From Deltaproteobacteria bacterium (GTDB lineage Bacteria; Desulfobacterota; DSM-4660; Desulfatiglandales; HGW-15), in assembly GCA_016932235.1 (NCBI GenBank), contig JAFGDF010000233.1:1-36758 (forward strand): 36,758 nt of DNA, in the 5' to 3' direction. Every line of letters begins with the position of its first letter. Position 1 is the stretch's first letter. Both the position numbers and the translations under genes were made by a program. Shown here piece by piece: positions 25,058 through 33,031 of the stretch. The notes below the pieces were generated by a model that was given only the letters and a program-made list of their open reading frames with translations, did not search any database and had not been told where the DNA came from.

Positions 25058-28000
25058 TACTCCATTTCACTATGGTAAGCCTGGAGTGATTTCACTAGGG
25101 ATTCTCCTTGGCGGCGGGCAGCTATGCCTTTTGCCGCGGCAATAGCGGCTGCGGTTGTTGTTATATAAGGCACTTTGTATTTTATTGCCGCCTTGCGAAT
25201 GCTGGAACTATCCTGGGAGCTTTTCCTGCCGCTCGGTGTGTTTACAAGCAGATTAATTGTTCCGTTTTTAATCGCATCGACAAGGTCGGGCCGTCCGTAA
25301 CCGAGTTTACGGATAGGCGTGTTTTCAATGCCTTTCTCCTCCAGGAAATAATGGGTGCCTTCTGTTGTAATAATCTTGAACCCGAGTTCTTTAAATAGCC
25401 TAACCGGCTCAAGGGCGGCTGTTTTATCACGATCAGATATGGTGAAAAGAACAGCACCCTCAAGAGGAAGGAAAACCTGCGTGGCTTCTTCGGCCTTATA
25501 GAAAGAGCGTCCATAAGAATCTGAAAGTCCGAGCACTTCACCGGTTGATCGCATCTCCGGGCCCAGCACCGGATCTACTTCGGGAAACATGTTAAAGGGA
25601 AAGACCGCTTCCTTTATACCGAAATGCTTAATAGTCCGATGCTTCAGCTCAAGCTCTTTCAGGCTCTTGCCAAGCATGACCTGCATGGCAAGCCTTGCCA
25701 TGGAAATATTGCAGACCTTTGATACGATAGGGACGGTGCGGGATGCCCTTGGATTGGCTTCAAGCACATACACGGTGTTATCGAAGATCGCATATTGGAT
25801 ATTCATGAGACCAACGACGTTGAGCTCGATAGCGATCTTTCTTGTGTATTCGTTAATAGTTTCTATGTGTTTTGGCGCGATGCTCACAGGAGGGATCACA
25901 CAGGCTGAATCCCCTGAATGGATTCCCGCCAGTTCAATATGCTCCATCACGGCAGGGACGAAGGCGTCATTGCCGTCCGCAATAGCATCAGCCTCCGCTT
26001 CGATGGCGTTATCAAGGAATTTGTCTATGAGGATAGGTCTTTCAGGTGAAATCTCCACCGCCGCTTCCAGATAGTGCTTGAGGGTCTCTTCATCCTGGAC
26101 GATTTCCATTCCCCTTCCGCCCAAAACATAAGAGGGCCGGACTATCAGAGGATATCCGATCTTTAATGCTATTTCTTTTGCCTCTTTCAGTGTTTTGGCC
26201 ATACCTGAGTCCGGTTGTGGAATGCGCAAACCGCGCATGATCTGATAGAACCTTTCACGGTCTTCGGCAAGGTCGATGGTTTCGGGTGAAGTCCCGAGTA
26301 TATTCACACCCATCTCCGCCAGTTCACCGGCAATGTTCAGAGGTGTCTGCCCGCCGAACTGGACCACCACGCCCTCCGGTTTTTCCTTCTCGTAAATGCT
26401 CAATACATCTTCAACCGTCAACGGCTCAAAATAAAGTTTGTCCGATGTGTCATAATCCGTAGAGACGGTTTCAGGATTACAATTGACCATTATTGATTCA
26501 TATCCGGCATCCCTGATGGCAAAGGCCGCATGGACACAACAGTAGTCAAACTCAATCCCCTGGCCTATGCGATTGGGACCGCCACCAAGGACCATTATCT
26601 TTTTGCGGGCACTCACCGGTACTTCATCAGGGGCATTATATGTGGAATAGTAATAGAAAGCATCCTCCACACCGCTAACCGGAACTTTTTGCCAGGCCTG
26701 CGTAAGACCGAGCTTTTTCCGTCTCTCCCTTATCTTCTTTTCAGGGAGTTTTAAGAGCGTCGCGAGATAACGATCCGCGAAACCGTCTTTCTTCGCCTTG
26801 ATGAATAATTCATCGGGCAGTTCCTGACCCTTGTATCCAAGTATCTTTTCTTCCAGTTCTACCAGTTCTTTCATCTGCTCGATGAACCATGGTTTAATAT
26901 GAGTTTTTTCAGAGAGTTGCCGGACACCGGCCCCCTTTCTCAATGCTTCGTACATTATGAACTGTCGTTCACTGGAGGCGAATCTGAGGCGGCTCATCAG
27001 GTCCTCGAGGGAGAGGGTATTAAAGTTTTTGGCAAACCCCAGACCGTAACGGTTGATTTCAAGGCTCCTGATTGCCTTCTGAAATGCTTCTTTATAATTC
27101 TTCCCGATGCTCATTACCTCGCCGACCGCGCGCATCTGTGTTCCCAGCTTATCCTCGGAACCTGGAAATTTTTCGAAAGCCCATCTTGCAAATTTAACGA
27201 CAACGTAATCTCCTGAGGGCGTATATTTTTCCAAGGTTCCGTCCCGCCAGTATGGTATTTCATCCATATTTAAACCGCCGGCCAGGAGTGACGAAACCCG
27301 GGCAATCGGAAAGCCGGTCGCCTTGGAAGCAAGGGCTGATGAACGCGACGTGCGGGGATTGATTTCGATGACGACAACACGGTCGGTTTTGGGATCATGC
27401 GCGAACTGGATATTTGTGCCGCCTATTACCTCTATTGCCTCAACAATGGCATAAGAATACTCCTGAAGGCGCTCCTGAAGTTCAGGACTTATAGTCAGCA
27501 TGGGCGCGGTACAATAACTATCTCCGGTATGGACTCCCATGGCATCCACGTTTTCTATAAAGCAAACAGTAATGGTCTGGTTTTTCGCATCGCGCACGAC
27601 TTCGAGCTCCAGTTCCTCCCAGCCAAGGACGGATTCTTCCACAAGGATCTGGTTGACCAGGCTTGCCGCCAAGCCCCTGGCCGCGATTACCCTCAATTCC
27701 TCAATATTGTAAACAAGACCTCCACCGGTGCCCCCCATGGTGTATGCGGGCCGGATAACTAACGGAAAACCGAGCTCTAGGGCAACTCTCTCCGCTTCTT
27801 CGACGCAATTCACCGTCTGACTTTTAGGCATTTCGATTCCAAGCCTCTCCATGGTCGCCTTGAATGCCATGCGGTCTTCTCCCCGTTCGATGGCATCTAC
27901 ATTAACTCCAATTATTTTTACGCCGTATTTTTCAAGGATTCCACTCTTGTGAAGCTCAGAGGTAAGGTTTAATCCCGATTGTCCTCCGAGATTGGGCAAT

Positions 28001-28257
28001 AAGCCATCCGGCCTTTCTTTCTCTATTATCTTGGTTAATGCGTCAACATTAAGCGGTTCTATATATGTTACATCAGCAGTTCCGGGATCAGTCATTATGG
28101 TTGCCGGATTGCTGTTGACGAGTACGATTTCATAGCCCATGGAGCGCAGTGCCTTACAGGCCTGTGTCCCTGAATAATCGAATTCGCAGGCCTGTCCTAT
28201 AATGATCGGTCCAGAACCGATGATCAATATCTTATGGATGTCATCCCGTTTTGCCAT
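25057..28257 (-). CDS. carB: Carbamoyl-phosphate synthase large subunit
   Basis: This 1066-residue enzyme makes carbamoyl phosphate from bicarbonate, ATP and ammonia delivered by the small subunit CarA, for arginine and pyrimidine synthesis in the cytoplasm. Both ATP-grasp halves are present: IGSGPIIIGQACEFDYSGTQ near the N terminus and the parallel LGGGPNRIGQGIEFDYCCVH near residue 555. Also visible are NPRTSRSSALASKATGFPIA and NPRASRTVPIVSKV, and the C-terminal MGS-like allosteric domain (about 935-1060). The length is normal. ATG is at 28255-28257 with AAGGAGA just upstream on the minus strand. carA is not adjacent, so it must be elsewhere. Confidence 0.98.
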   Translation of the reverse strand: MAKRDDIHKILIIGSGPIIIGQACEFDYSGTQACKALRSMGYEIVLVNSNPATIMTDPGTADVTYIEPLNVDALTKIIEKERPDGLLPNLGGQSGLNLTSELHKSGILEKYGVKIIGVNVDAIERGEDRMAFKATMERLGIEMPKSQTVNCVEEAERVALELGFPLVIRPAYTMGGTGGGLVYNIEELRVIAARGLAASLVNQILVEESVLGWEELELEVVRDAKNQTITVCFIENVDAMGVHTGDSYCTAPMLTISPELQERLQEYSYAIVEAIEVIGGTNIQFAHDPKTDRVVVIEINPRTSRSSALASKATGFPIARVSSLLAGGLNMDEIPYWRDGTLEKYTPSGDYVVVKFARWAFEKFPGSEDKLGTQMRAVGEVMSIGKNYKEAFQKAIRSLEINRYGLGFAKNFNTLSLEDLMSRLRFASSERQFIMYEALRKGAGVRQLSEKTHIKPWFIEQMKELVELEEKILGYKGQELPDELFIKAKKDGFADRYLATLLKLPEKKIRERRKKLGLTQAWQKVPVSGVEDAFYYYSTYNAPDEVPVSARKKIMVLGGGPNRIGQGIEFDYCCVHAAFAIRDAGYESIMVNCNPETVSTDYDTSDKLYFEPLTVEDVLSIYEKEKPEGVVVQFGGQTPLNIAGELAEMGVNILGTSPETIDLAEDRERFYQIMRGLRIPQPDSGMAKTLKEAKEIALKIGYPLIVRPSYVLGGRGMEIVQDEETLKHYLEAAVEISPERPILIDKFLDNAIEAEADAIADGNDAFVPAVMEHIELAGIHSGDSACVIPPVSIAPKHIETINEYTRKIAIELNVVGLMNIQYAIFDNTVYVLEANPRASRTVPIVSKVCNISMARLAMQVMLGKSLKELELKHRTIKHFGIKEAVFPFNMFPEVDPVLGPEMRSTGEVLGLSDSYGRSFYKAEEATQVFLPLEGAVLFTISDRDKTAALEPVRLFKELGFKIITTEGTHYFLEEKGIENTPIRKLGYGRPDLVDAIKNGTINLLVNTPSGRKSSQDSSSIRKAAIKYKVPYITTTAAAIAAAKGIAARRQGESLVKSLQAYHSEME

Positions 28258-28426
28258 TTTCTCTCCTTTGGATAATTAAATAAAATCAAAGTAGTGTTTT
28301 GGAAAATAAATAGATTAAAATAGAATAAATTTCCATTTGTTTTCAATAATTGGTAATATCCTGTTTTTAGTAGGAGGGAGTATAGTTAACCGCATTTTGT
28401 GTGTCAATAATAATAAGGAAACCCTG

Positions 28427-28601
28427 ATTCACCATCAAGGCGCCATCTGCTGCGTTGCCTGCGATCGCTCCTCCTTGCGGCGTATTGCTTATACGCCTCA
28501 GTCGTCGCTCCTTGGCGCCTTGCGTCTAGCACCTCGCTGGTGGCCGGGGTTATGCCAAAATCCAGCGCCATTACTATACTGTCTAAGATTTGATGGTGGA
28601 T
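28427..28601. repeat. MITE-like element with terminal inverted repeats, copy 2
   Basis: The left end ATTCACCATCAAGGCG (28427-28442) and right end TTTGATGGTGGAT (28589-28601) are imperfect terminal inverses. Both ends match copy 1 at 4164-4548. This 175-bp copy has an uninterrupted centre with the hairpin GGCGTATTGCTTATACGCC and several GGCGCC/TCGCTCCT blocks. It lies in the gap upstream of carB (28258-28842). Confidence 0.7.
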
Positions 28602-28646
28602 TTTGGGAAAACGGACTACGGGTTTCTTTACATGTGGTATGTTTAA

Positions 28647-28778
28647 GACATACCAGGCTTCTGGGACGCAATGTGGAAATTCGCGGATATTAAGGATGCG
28701 GTGCAATACGATCGCGTTATTGATAATGTGAAAAAGATGCCGGGCGCAAAATGGTTCCAGGGAGCCAGGAAGTGCTAA
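28647..28778 (+). pseudogene. C-terminal remnant of an unidentified gene
   Basis: One frame reads 43 codons of natural-looking protein ending in TAA: DIPGFWDAMWKFADIKDAVQ, then YDRVIDNVKKMPGAKWFQGA and RKC. A stop codon (28644-28646) directly precedes it in frame, and there is no good start or ribosome-binding site except ATG 28671. It looks like the tail of a larger protein whose upstream part was lost next to the repeat at 28427-28601. I do not recognise the family. Confidence 0.4.
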
Positions 28779-28842
28779 CAGGGACGCTTTAATAAACACT
28801 GAATCCCTGTGCGGCCCTTAAGGAGCTGAAGGAGGATTGAAT

Positions 28843-29259
28843 TTGAACATTGAGACAGTACAGGAACTGGAAAGATTTATTGATGAGTGGAAAGAGACGC
28901 CTGAAAGGAACAGGGAGGCGTTTTTGCGCTTTAAAAATTTTCTCACCTTAAAAGATGGAGTCATACTTGATTTCAAGGCAAGACCGGGCGTTTCTTATTC
29001 TCTCAGGGCATCCCATTCAGAACAAAAGGAGAGAGAGCTTTTCATGATGGTCGATATCATAGAGGATGAGCCAATGTGGCTCTCCGTCTGTTTTTACGCT
29101 GAGAGGATCTCCGATCCGGAAGAAAGAGCCGATATGGTTCCGGGGGGATTACTCGGAGAGGACGGTATGTGTTTTGATCTGACAAAATGGGACGAAGATC
29201 TGATCCGTTATATTGAAATCCGTATGGATGAGGCCTGCCGAAATTCAGGATCAGAGTAG
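28843..29259 (+). CDS. Hypothetical acidic protein
   Basis: This small acidic cytoplasmic protein of 138 residues has no signal peptide or membrane segment. Its pattern suggests a mixed alpha/beta fold: an N-terminal helix (VQELERFIDEWKETPERNRE), then strands (GVILDFKARPGVSYSLRASH, RELFMMVDIIEDEPMWLSVC) and a C-terminal helix. I do not recognise the family. TTG 28843 is preferred over TTG 28837 because AAGGAGG at 28829-28835 lies 7 nt before it but only 1 nt before 28837. The strong ribosome-binding site makes a real gene likely. It follows a repeat and a gene remnant, so it may have its own promoter, which I did not find. Confidence 0.7.
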   Translation: MNIETVQELERFIDEWKETPERNREAFLRFKNFLTLKDGVILDFKARPGVSYSLRASHSEQKERELFMMVDIIEDEPMWLSVCFYAERISDPEERADMVPGGLLGEDGMCFDLTKWDEDLIRYIEIRMDEACRNSGSE

Positions 29260-29512
29260 ATTCGGAACCGTCTTTTATAGGTTAATTTTATACGGGTTGA
29301 AGACGGCACCTGGGAAAACTCTGCTCGAATTCCTCGAAATAGAGAGGCAACAAAAGTATTACAAATATCATGGCGCGTACCTTATTGCTCAATACAGGAA
29401 GCATAAAATTTCACGAAAAGAATGTATTTATAGAATTATTAAAGCACTTATCAGCATCTGTGCAATTAAAAGTTTTCGTTCCCTTCTATCATTTAATTAT
29501 CCTGTGGAATGA
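29228..29512 (+). CDS. Doubtful ORF, hypothetical basic protein
   Basis: The frame stays open from inside the previous gene to 29512, encoding about 94 residues from ATG 29228. The part after residue 15 looks natural (YRLILYGLKTAPGKTLLEFL, EIERQQKYYKYHGAYLIAQY) and is rich in Lys, Arg and aromatic residues. There is no ribosome-binding site at the ATG. It may be a fragment of a lost gene or a coupled small protein; the surrounding DNA (29260-29655) is AT-rich and holds nothing else that I can identify. Confidence 0.3.
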   Translation: MRPAEIQDQSRFGTVFYRLILYGLKTAPGKTLLEFLEIERQQKYYKYHGAYLIAQYRKHKISRKECIYRIIKALISICAIKSFRSLLSFNYPVE

Positions 29513-29655
29513 GACAGATTAATTAAGTTAGGAAAATGATTAGGAAAACAATTTTGATTAGCGATTGAATACTGGATAATGTCTGTTTTTATGATTTTGA
29601 AAGTAAATCAATATGTGGCTCCATTGTTAGAGAGAAAGGAAGAGACGGATATAAA

Positions 29656-31053
29656 ATGAAATATAAAAATGTCTTATGCATATATCCATATAAGCAAGAA
29701 CTTAAAACCGTAGGTTTCCTGCCACCGATCGGTCTTGAATACATCGCCTCTGCAATAGAAGATATTGTGGATACTATAAAAGTAATTGATTTGAGGTTTG
29801 AAAAAAAACCACTGCTCTCCTTTATTGATGAAAATACCGATCTAGTCCTTATTAGCTGTAATTGGGGTGTTGAAGAGGATTTTGTCAAAGAGGTCATCAA
29901 CAGGATACCGGAAAAAATAACCGTAATTGTAGGTGGCAGATATGCAACGGAGAATGTTGAAAAACTTTTTCAATATATTCCTAGGATCGATGGCATTGTC
30001 CGTGGAGACGGCGAAGAGATTACAAGGGAAATTGTTTTAAATGGTCTTTTACCGGATATTGATGGACTTTCATTTAGATCAAATTCCGAAATCGTCCATA
30101 ACAGAAATAAAAGGCTTGGTCCGGTCCAAAACGATTTTTATCCAAACAGAAAGCTTCGTCGTTACAACTATTTGGTTTCGCTCGATGAGTTTCGATCAGA
30201 TATTCAGATAGACCTCGTGCTGGGATCAAAAGGGTGTCCCCATAATTGCAAATTTTGCGATTTCAAATTCAACCCTTTGGGAGAGAAAAGAAAGTGGTCT
30301 GTAAGAACTCTGGAGTCTGTTGTTTCTGAAATAAAGACCATAAAGGCTGATATCATTATTTTTGTGGATGATATATTTACGGCTGACATGGACTGGGTTG
30401 AAAGACTTTGTGACCTTATTATCAGCGAGGGCATTAATAAAAAATACTTAATTAATGCACGCCTGGAGGTTGCTAAAAGACCAGATGTACTTAAAAAAAT
30501 GTATAAAGCTGGTTTCATGGCATTTTTTTTGGGGATTGAGTCAGCGCATGACAAGACCTTGGCATCGATGAATAAGGGTTTTACAACTGCAAAAGTCAGG
30601 GAATACTTTAAAGTTTTGCGACGATTCAATTTCATATACCATTGCTATTTTATTATAGGCAATATTGGCGAAAGCAGAGAGGAAATGGTGGATATCATTA
30701 GATTCTCCCATGAGCTTGGTGTTGATACTCTGGGCCTTTCTGTTTTGAGAGCGACTAAATATTCTCCACTTAAGGAAATGCTGAGAAATTATGATAACTA
30801 CCATATTGAAGAAGGTTCCGGAAAAATATACTCCGATATACTACCGGTCGAGGAGCTTCAACAGATACGGAGGTATGTTAATAATTCTTTCTTTACAATA
30901 CCGGTAATACTGCGTGTACTAAAAAAGATGATCATACACAGGTTGTTAACGTTTGGGCGTGTCTATAAGATAATTATTTTCATTGCACGTAGGAAAATAA
31001 AAAAAGCAAAGAAAAAAAGGGTACTTGCGGATCATGTCACCTGGTCAAAATAA
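29656..31053 (+). CDS. B12-binding-domain radical SAM protein
   Basis: This 465-residue protein has a cobalamin-binding-like Rossmann domain (about residues 1-140: FLPPIGLEYIASAIED, IVGGRYATENVEKLF, GIVRGDGEE) followed by a radical SAM domain whose cluster motif C-x3-C-x2-C is C194/C198/C201 (GCPHNCKFCDF). A basic, hydrophobic C-terminal tail (from about 415) may be a membrane-association or helical segment. Such enzymes carry out methylations, cyclisations or other radical reactions on lipids, peptides or tetrapyrroles; the substrate cannot be told from sequence. It resembles BchE-like and hopanoid-type members in layout only. The gene and its flanks look more AT-rich than the gsp region, hinting at transfer. 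No partner gene is adjacent. Confidence 0.88.
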   Translation: MKYKNVLCIYPYKQELKTVGFLPPIGLEYIASAIEDIVDTIKVIDLRFEKKPLLSFIDENTDLVLISCNWGVEEDFVKEVINRIPEKITVIVGGRYATENVEKLFQYIPRIDGIVRGDGEEITREIVLNGLLPDIDGLSFRSNSEIVHNRNKRLGPVQNDFYPNRKLRRYNYLVSLDEFRSDIQIDLVLGSKGCPHNCKFCDFKFNPLGEKRKWSVRTLESVVSEIKTIKADIIIFVDDIFTADMDWVERLCDLIISEGINKKYLINARLEVAKRPDVLKKMYKAGFMAFFLGIESAHDKTLASMNKGFTTAKVREYFKVLRRFNFIYHCYFIIGNIGESREEMVDIIRFSHELGVDTLGLSVLRATKYSPLKEMLRNYDNYHIEEGSGKIYSDILPVEELQQIRRYVNNSFFTIPVILRVLKKMIIHRLLTFGRVYKIIIFIARRKIKKAKKKRVLADHVTWSK

Positions 31054-31160
31054 ATCATTTGGAAGCTCAGGATCAAGGCGCCTTACGATGGATCTGACTA
31101 CATGTCGGAATTTGTTATGCCGGTAAGTGCGCCTAATCCCGTATTAAGGGGATAAGGAAT

Positions 31161-31265
31161 ATGGCTTTGAAAAGAATATCTTTGATGCTTTTAACATTTG
31201 CACTGCTCTCATTAGTTAGCGGAATGCGCTTAAAATTCAGCAAGTTCATTGACTTGGATATCTAA
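31161..31265 (+). CDS. Possible small ORF, signal-peptide-like
   Basis: A 34-codon ORF, MALKRISLMLLTFALLSLVS then GMRLKFSKFIDLDI, starts at ATG 31161 with AAGGA just upstream. The first 20 residues look like a signal peptide. It may be a truncated exported protein. The rest of the 31054-31550 gap contains a promoter and hairpin for the next gene but no other gene. Confidence 0.3.
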   Translation: MALKRISLMLLTFALLSLVSGMRLKFSKFIDLDI

Positions 31266-31404
31266 AATTCCCAAGAGATAATATTTTTGCGTTTTTTATT
31301 TTGTGAACAGATTTTTTCTATGCTGAGAAAAAATCTGTATAACGGATAGTAAATTTTTTTATCAACCTGCAAATGAAGGTTGAATGAGATGTCTTAACCG
31401 TTCT

Positions 31405-31432
31405 TTGACATTTTTATTATACCCTATATAAT
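31405..31432 (+). promoter_or_regulatory. Consensus sigma70 promoter for the MFS gene at 31551
   Basis: TTGACA (31405-31410) and TATAAT (31427-31432) are both perfect, separated by 16 bp. The start would be near 31440, leaving a leader of about 110 nt that contains the hairpin at 31468-31500. So strong a promoter before an exporter gene suggests repression or attenuation by something acting in the leader. Confidence 0.75.
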
Positions 31433-31467
31433 TTAATCAGAATAAGATATTAATTGAATAACTTTTT

Positions 31468-31500
31468 AGGAGCATGTCGGACAAAGTCCGACATGCTCCT
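31468..31500. promoter_or_regulatory. Perfect 15-bp-stem hairpin in the leader of the MFS gene
   Basis: AGGAGCATGTCGGAC (31468-31482), loop AAA, then GTCCGACATGCTCCT (31486-31500): all 15 pairs are perfect. It lies about 28 nt after the predicted start site and 50 nt before the ATG. No T-run follows. The centre matches the palindrome at 23191-23209 over 19 bp and resembles 34340-34376. It may be an operator, an attenuator stem or a REP-like repeat. Confidence 0.7.
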
Positions 31501-31550
31501 GGCTTGCGGTCTATTATTGAAATACCTTATGAACAAGAATTGAAAAAACA

Positions 31551-32927
31551 ATGCAGCGATTTTCAACAGAAACAACAGCTTTAATAATTATATGTGTCTC
31601 TTCATTTACCAGTTCATTCATGACATCTTCTATTCATGTCGCCCTCCCTTCAATACAGAAAGAGCTTTCAGCGGATGCGGTATTGTTGAGCTGGACGGTT
31701 ATGAGTTATATCCTGTCCTCTTCCATTCTTCTTGTGCCATTTGGTAAACTCGCGGATATTTACGGAAGGAAAAGGCTTTTTTTCATAGGCATGGCCTTTT
31801 TTGCCTTTACAACATTTCTTTGTGGAATCGCAAATTCAATTCTCATGCTCATTTTTATGAGGATTCTGCAAGGGATATCAGCATCCATAAGGATCTCGAC
31901 AGGTTCTGCGATGGTCGTTTCCGCCTTCCCTCCGGAGGAAAGGGGAAAAGCCCTTGGAATATCCGCCGCAGCGACTTATGCGGGAATGTCTTCAGGACCG
32001 TCGATTGGCGGTATACTGACACAATACTTTGGCTGGCGAAGTGTTTTCCTGTTCGCGGTGCCTTTAACCCTGGCAACATTATTTATAGGATATTTCAAGT
32101 TGAAAGGTGAATGGGCGGATGCGAAGAATGAACATTTTGATCTCCGGGGGAGTATATTTTATGTGCTGGGGCTTGCACTGATATTTTATGGCGCAACATG
32201 TTTGCCGGAATTATACGGCATATGGATTATATGTTTTGGCCTGATCAGTTTTGGATTTTTTTTATTTATCGGAAAGAGAACAGAGAACCCTGTATTGGAA
32301 ACGAATATCTTTGTGAAAAACCGGGTCTTCCTGTTTTCCTGTATCGCGCTCTGTTCAAGCTATATTTCCATTGCTTCGGCGCCATTTCTATTAAGTCTTT
32401 ATCTGCAGTATATCAAAGGGTTCAGCGCACAAACAACCGGATTCATTCTTCTAGGCCAGCCATTAATTCAAACCCTGTTTTCTCCCATTGCCGGAAGATT
32501 ATCTGACAGGATAGAGCCGGGTATCATTGCTTCCGTTGGGATGTCGTTAACATCAATATCCTTGATATTCCTAATCTTTATTAATTATTCAACTTCCGTG
32601 ACATATATTCTTTTCATGCTTTTTTTGATTGGCATCGGTTATGGTCTTTTTTCATCTCCCAATTCTTATGCCGTGATGAGCGCGGTTGAAAAACGGTATT
32701 ACGGCGTTGCATCGGGCATTCTTGCCACAATGAGGACTATAGGAATGTCCATGAGTATGACAATCACGACAATACTATTTAGCCTTTTTATCGGAAGGAA
32801 TGAAATCGGGCCGGTAAATTATCCTGAATTGCTGACGAGCGTGAAAATAGCTTTTTCCATAGGGGCATTTTTTTGTATATTAGGGATATTTTTTTCATCC
32901 TCCAGGGGAAGTGTTCGGTTAAAATAA
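31551..32927 (+). CDS. MFS transporter, DHA2-type (EmrB/QacA-like)
   Basis: This 458-residue, 13-14-helix inner-membrane exporter has an N-terminal helix with TSSIHVALPSIQKELSADAV, the motif A loop GKLADIYGRKRLFF, RILQGISASIRISTGSAMVV in helix 4 and the antiporter motif C region GMSSGPSIGGILTQYFGWRS. Late helices contain GIGYGLFSSPNSYAVMSAVE, typical of DHA2 exporters. It is a different protein from the DHA2 transporter at 23600-25057. ATG 31551 has no good Shine-Dalgarno sequence, only an A-rich upstream stretch, while the promoter at 31405 is consensus; expression may be controlled after transcription. The substrate is unknown. Confidence 0.92.
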   Translation: MQRFSTETTALIIICVSSFTSSFMTSSIHVALPSIQKELSADAVLLSWTVMSYILSSSILLVPFGKLADIYGRKRLFFIGMAFFAFTTFLCGIANSILMLIFMRILQGISASIRISTGSAMVVSAFPPEERGKALGISAAATYAGMSSGPSIGGILTQYFGWRSVFLFAVPLTLATLFIGYFKLKGEWADAKNEHFDLRGSIFYVLGLALIFYGATCLPELYGIWIICFGLISFGFFLFIGKRTENPVLETNIFVKNRVFLFSCIALCSSYISIASAPFLLSLYLQYIKGFSAQTTGFILLGQPLIQTLFSPIAGRLSDRIEPGIIASVGMSLTSISLIFLIFINYSTSVTYILFMLFLIGIGYGLFSSPNSYAVMSAVEKRYYGVASGILATMRTIGMSMSMTITTILFSLFIGRNEIGPVNYPELLTSVKIAFSIGAFFCILGIFFSSSRGSVRLK

Positions 32928-33031
32928 CCAACGAATGGGCTCTTGCTTGGAACATGGGTTGAGTGGAAAGCATTTCATATTAGAGTACAACTCACAAGCT
33001 TTTAGATATGGAGACTTGATGGCTCTTCCTA

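Noticed and set aside
28404..28799. A 131-codon minus-strand ORF upstream of carB
   Set aside because: It covers the repeat at 28427-28601 and the antisense of a more protein-like plus-strand remnant, and has no ribosome-binding site.
31070..31100. Possible third copy of the CACCATCAAGGCG repeat (ATCAAGGCGCC...GATGGATCT)
   Set aside because: Only about 11 bp match the left end and the spacing is too short; it may be a remnant, but chance cannot be excluded.
31468..31500. Intrinsic transcription terminator
   Set aside because: The stem is strong but no T-run follows on either strand, and it lies after a promoter and before the start codon of the same gene.
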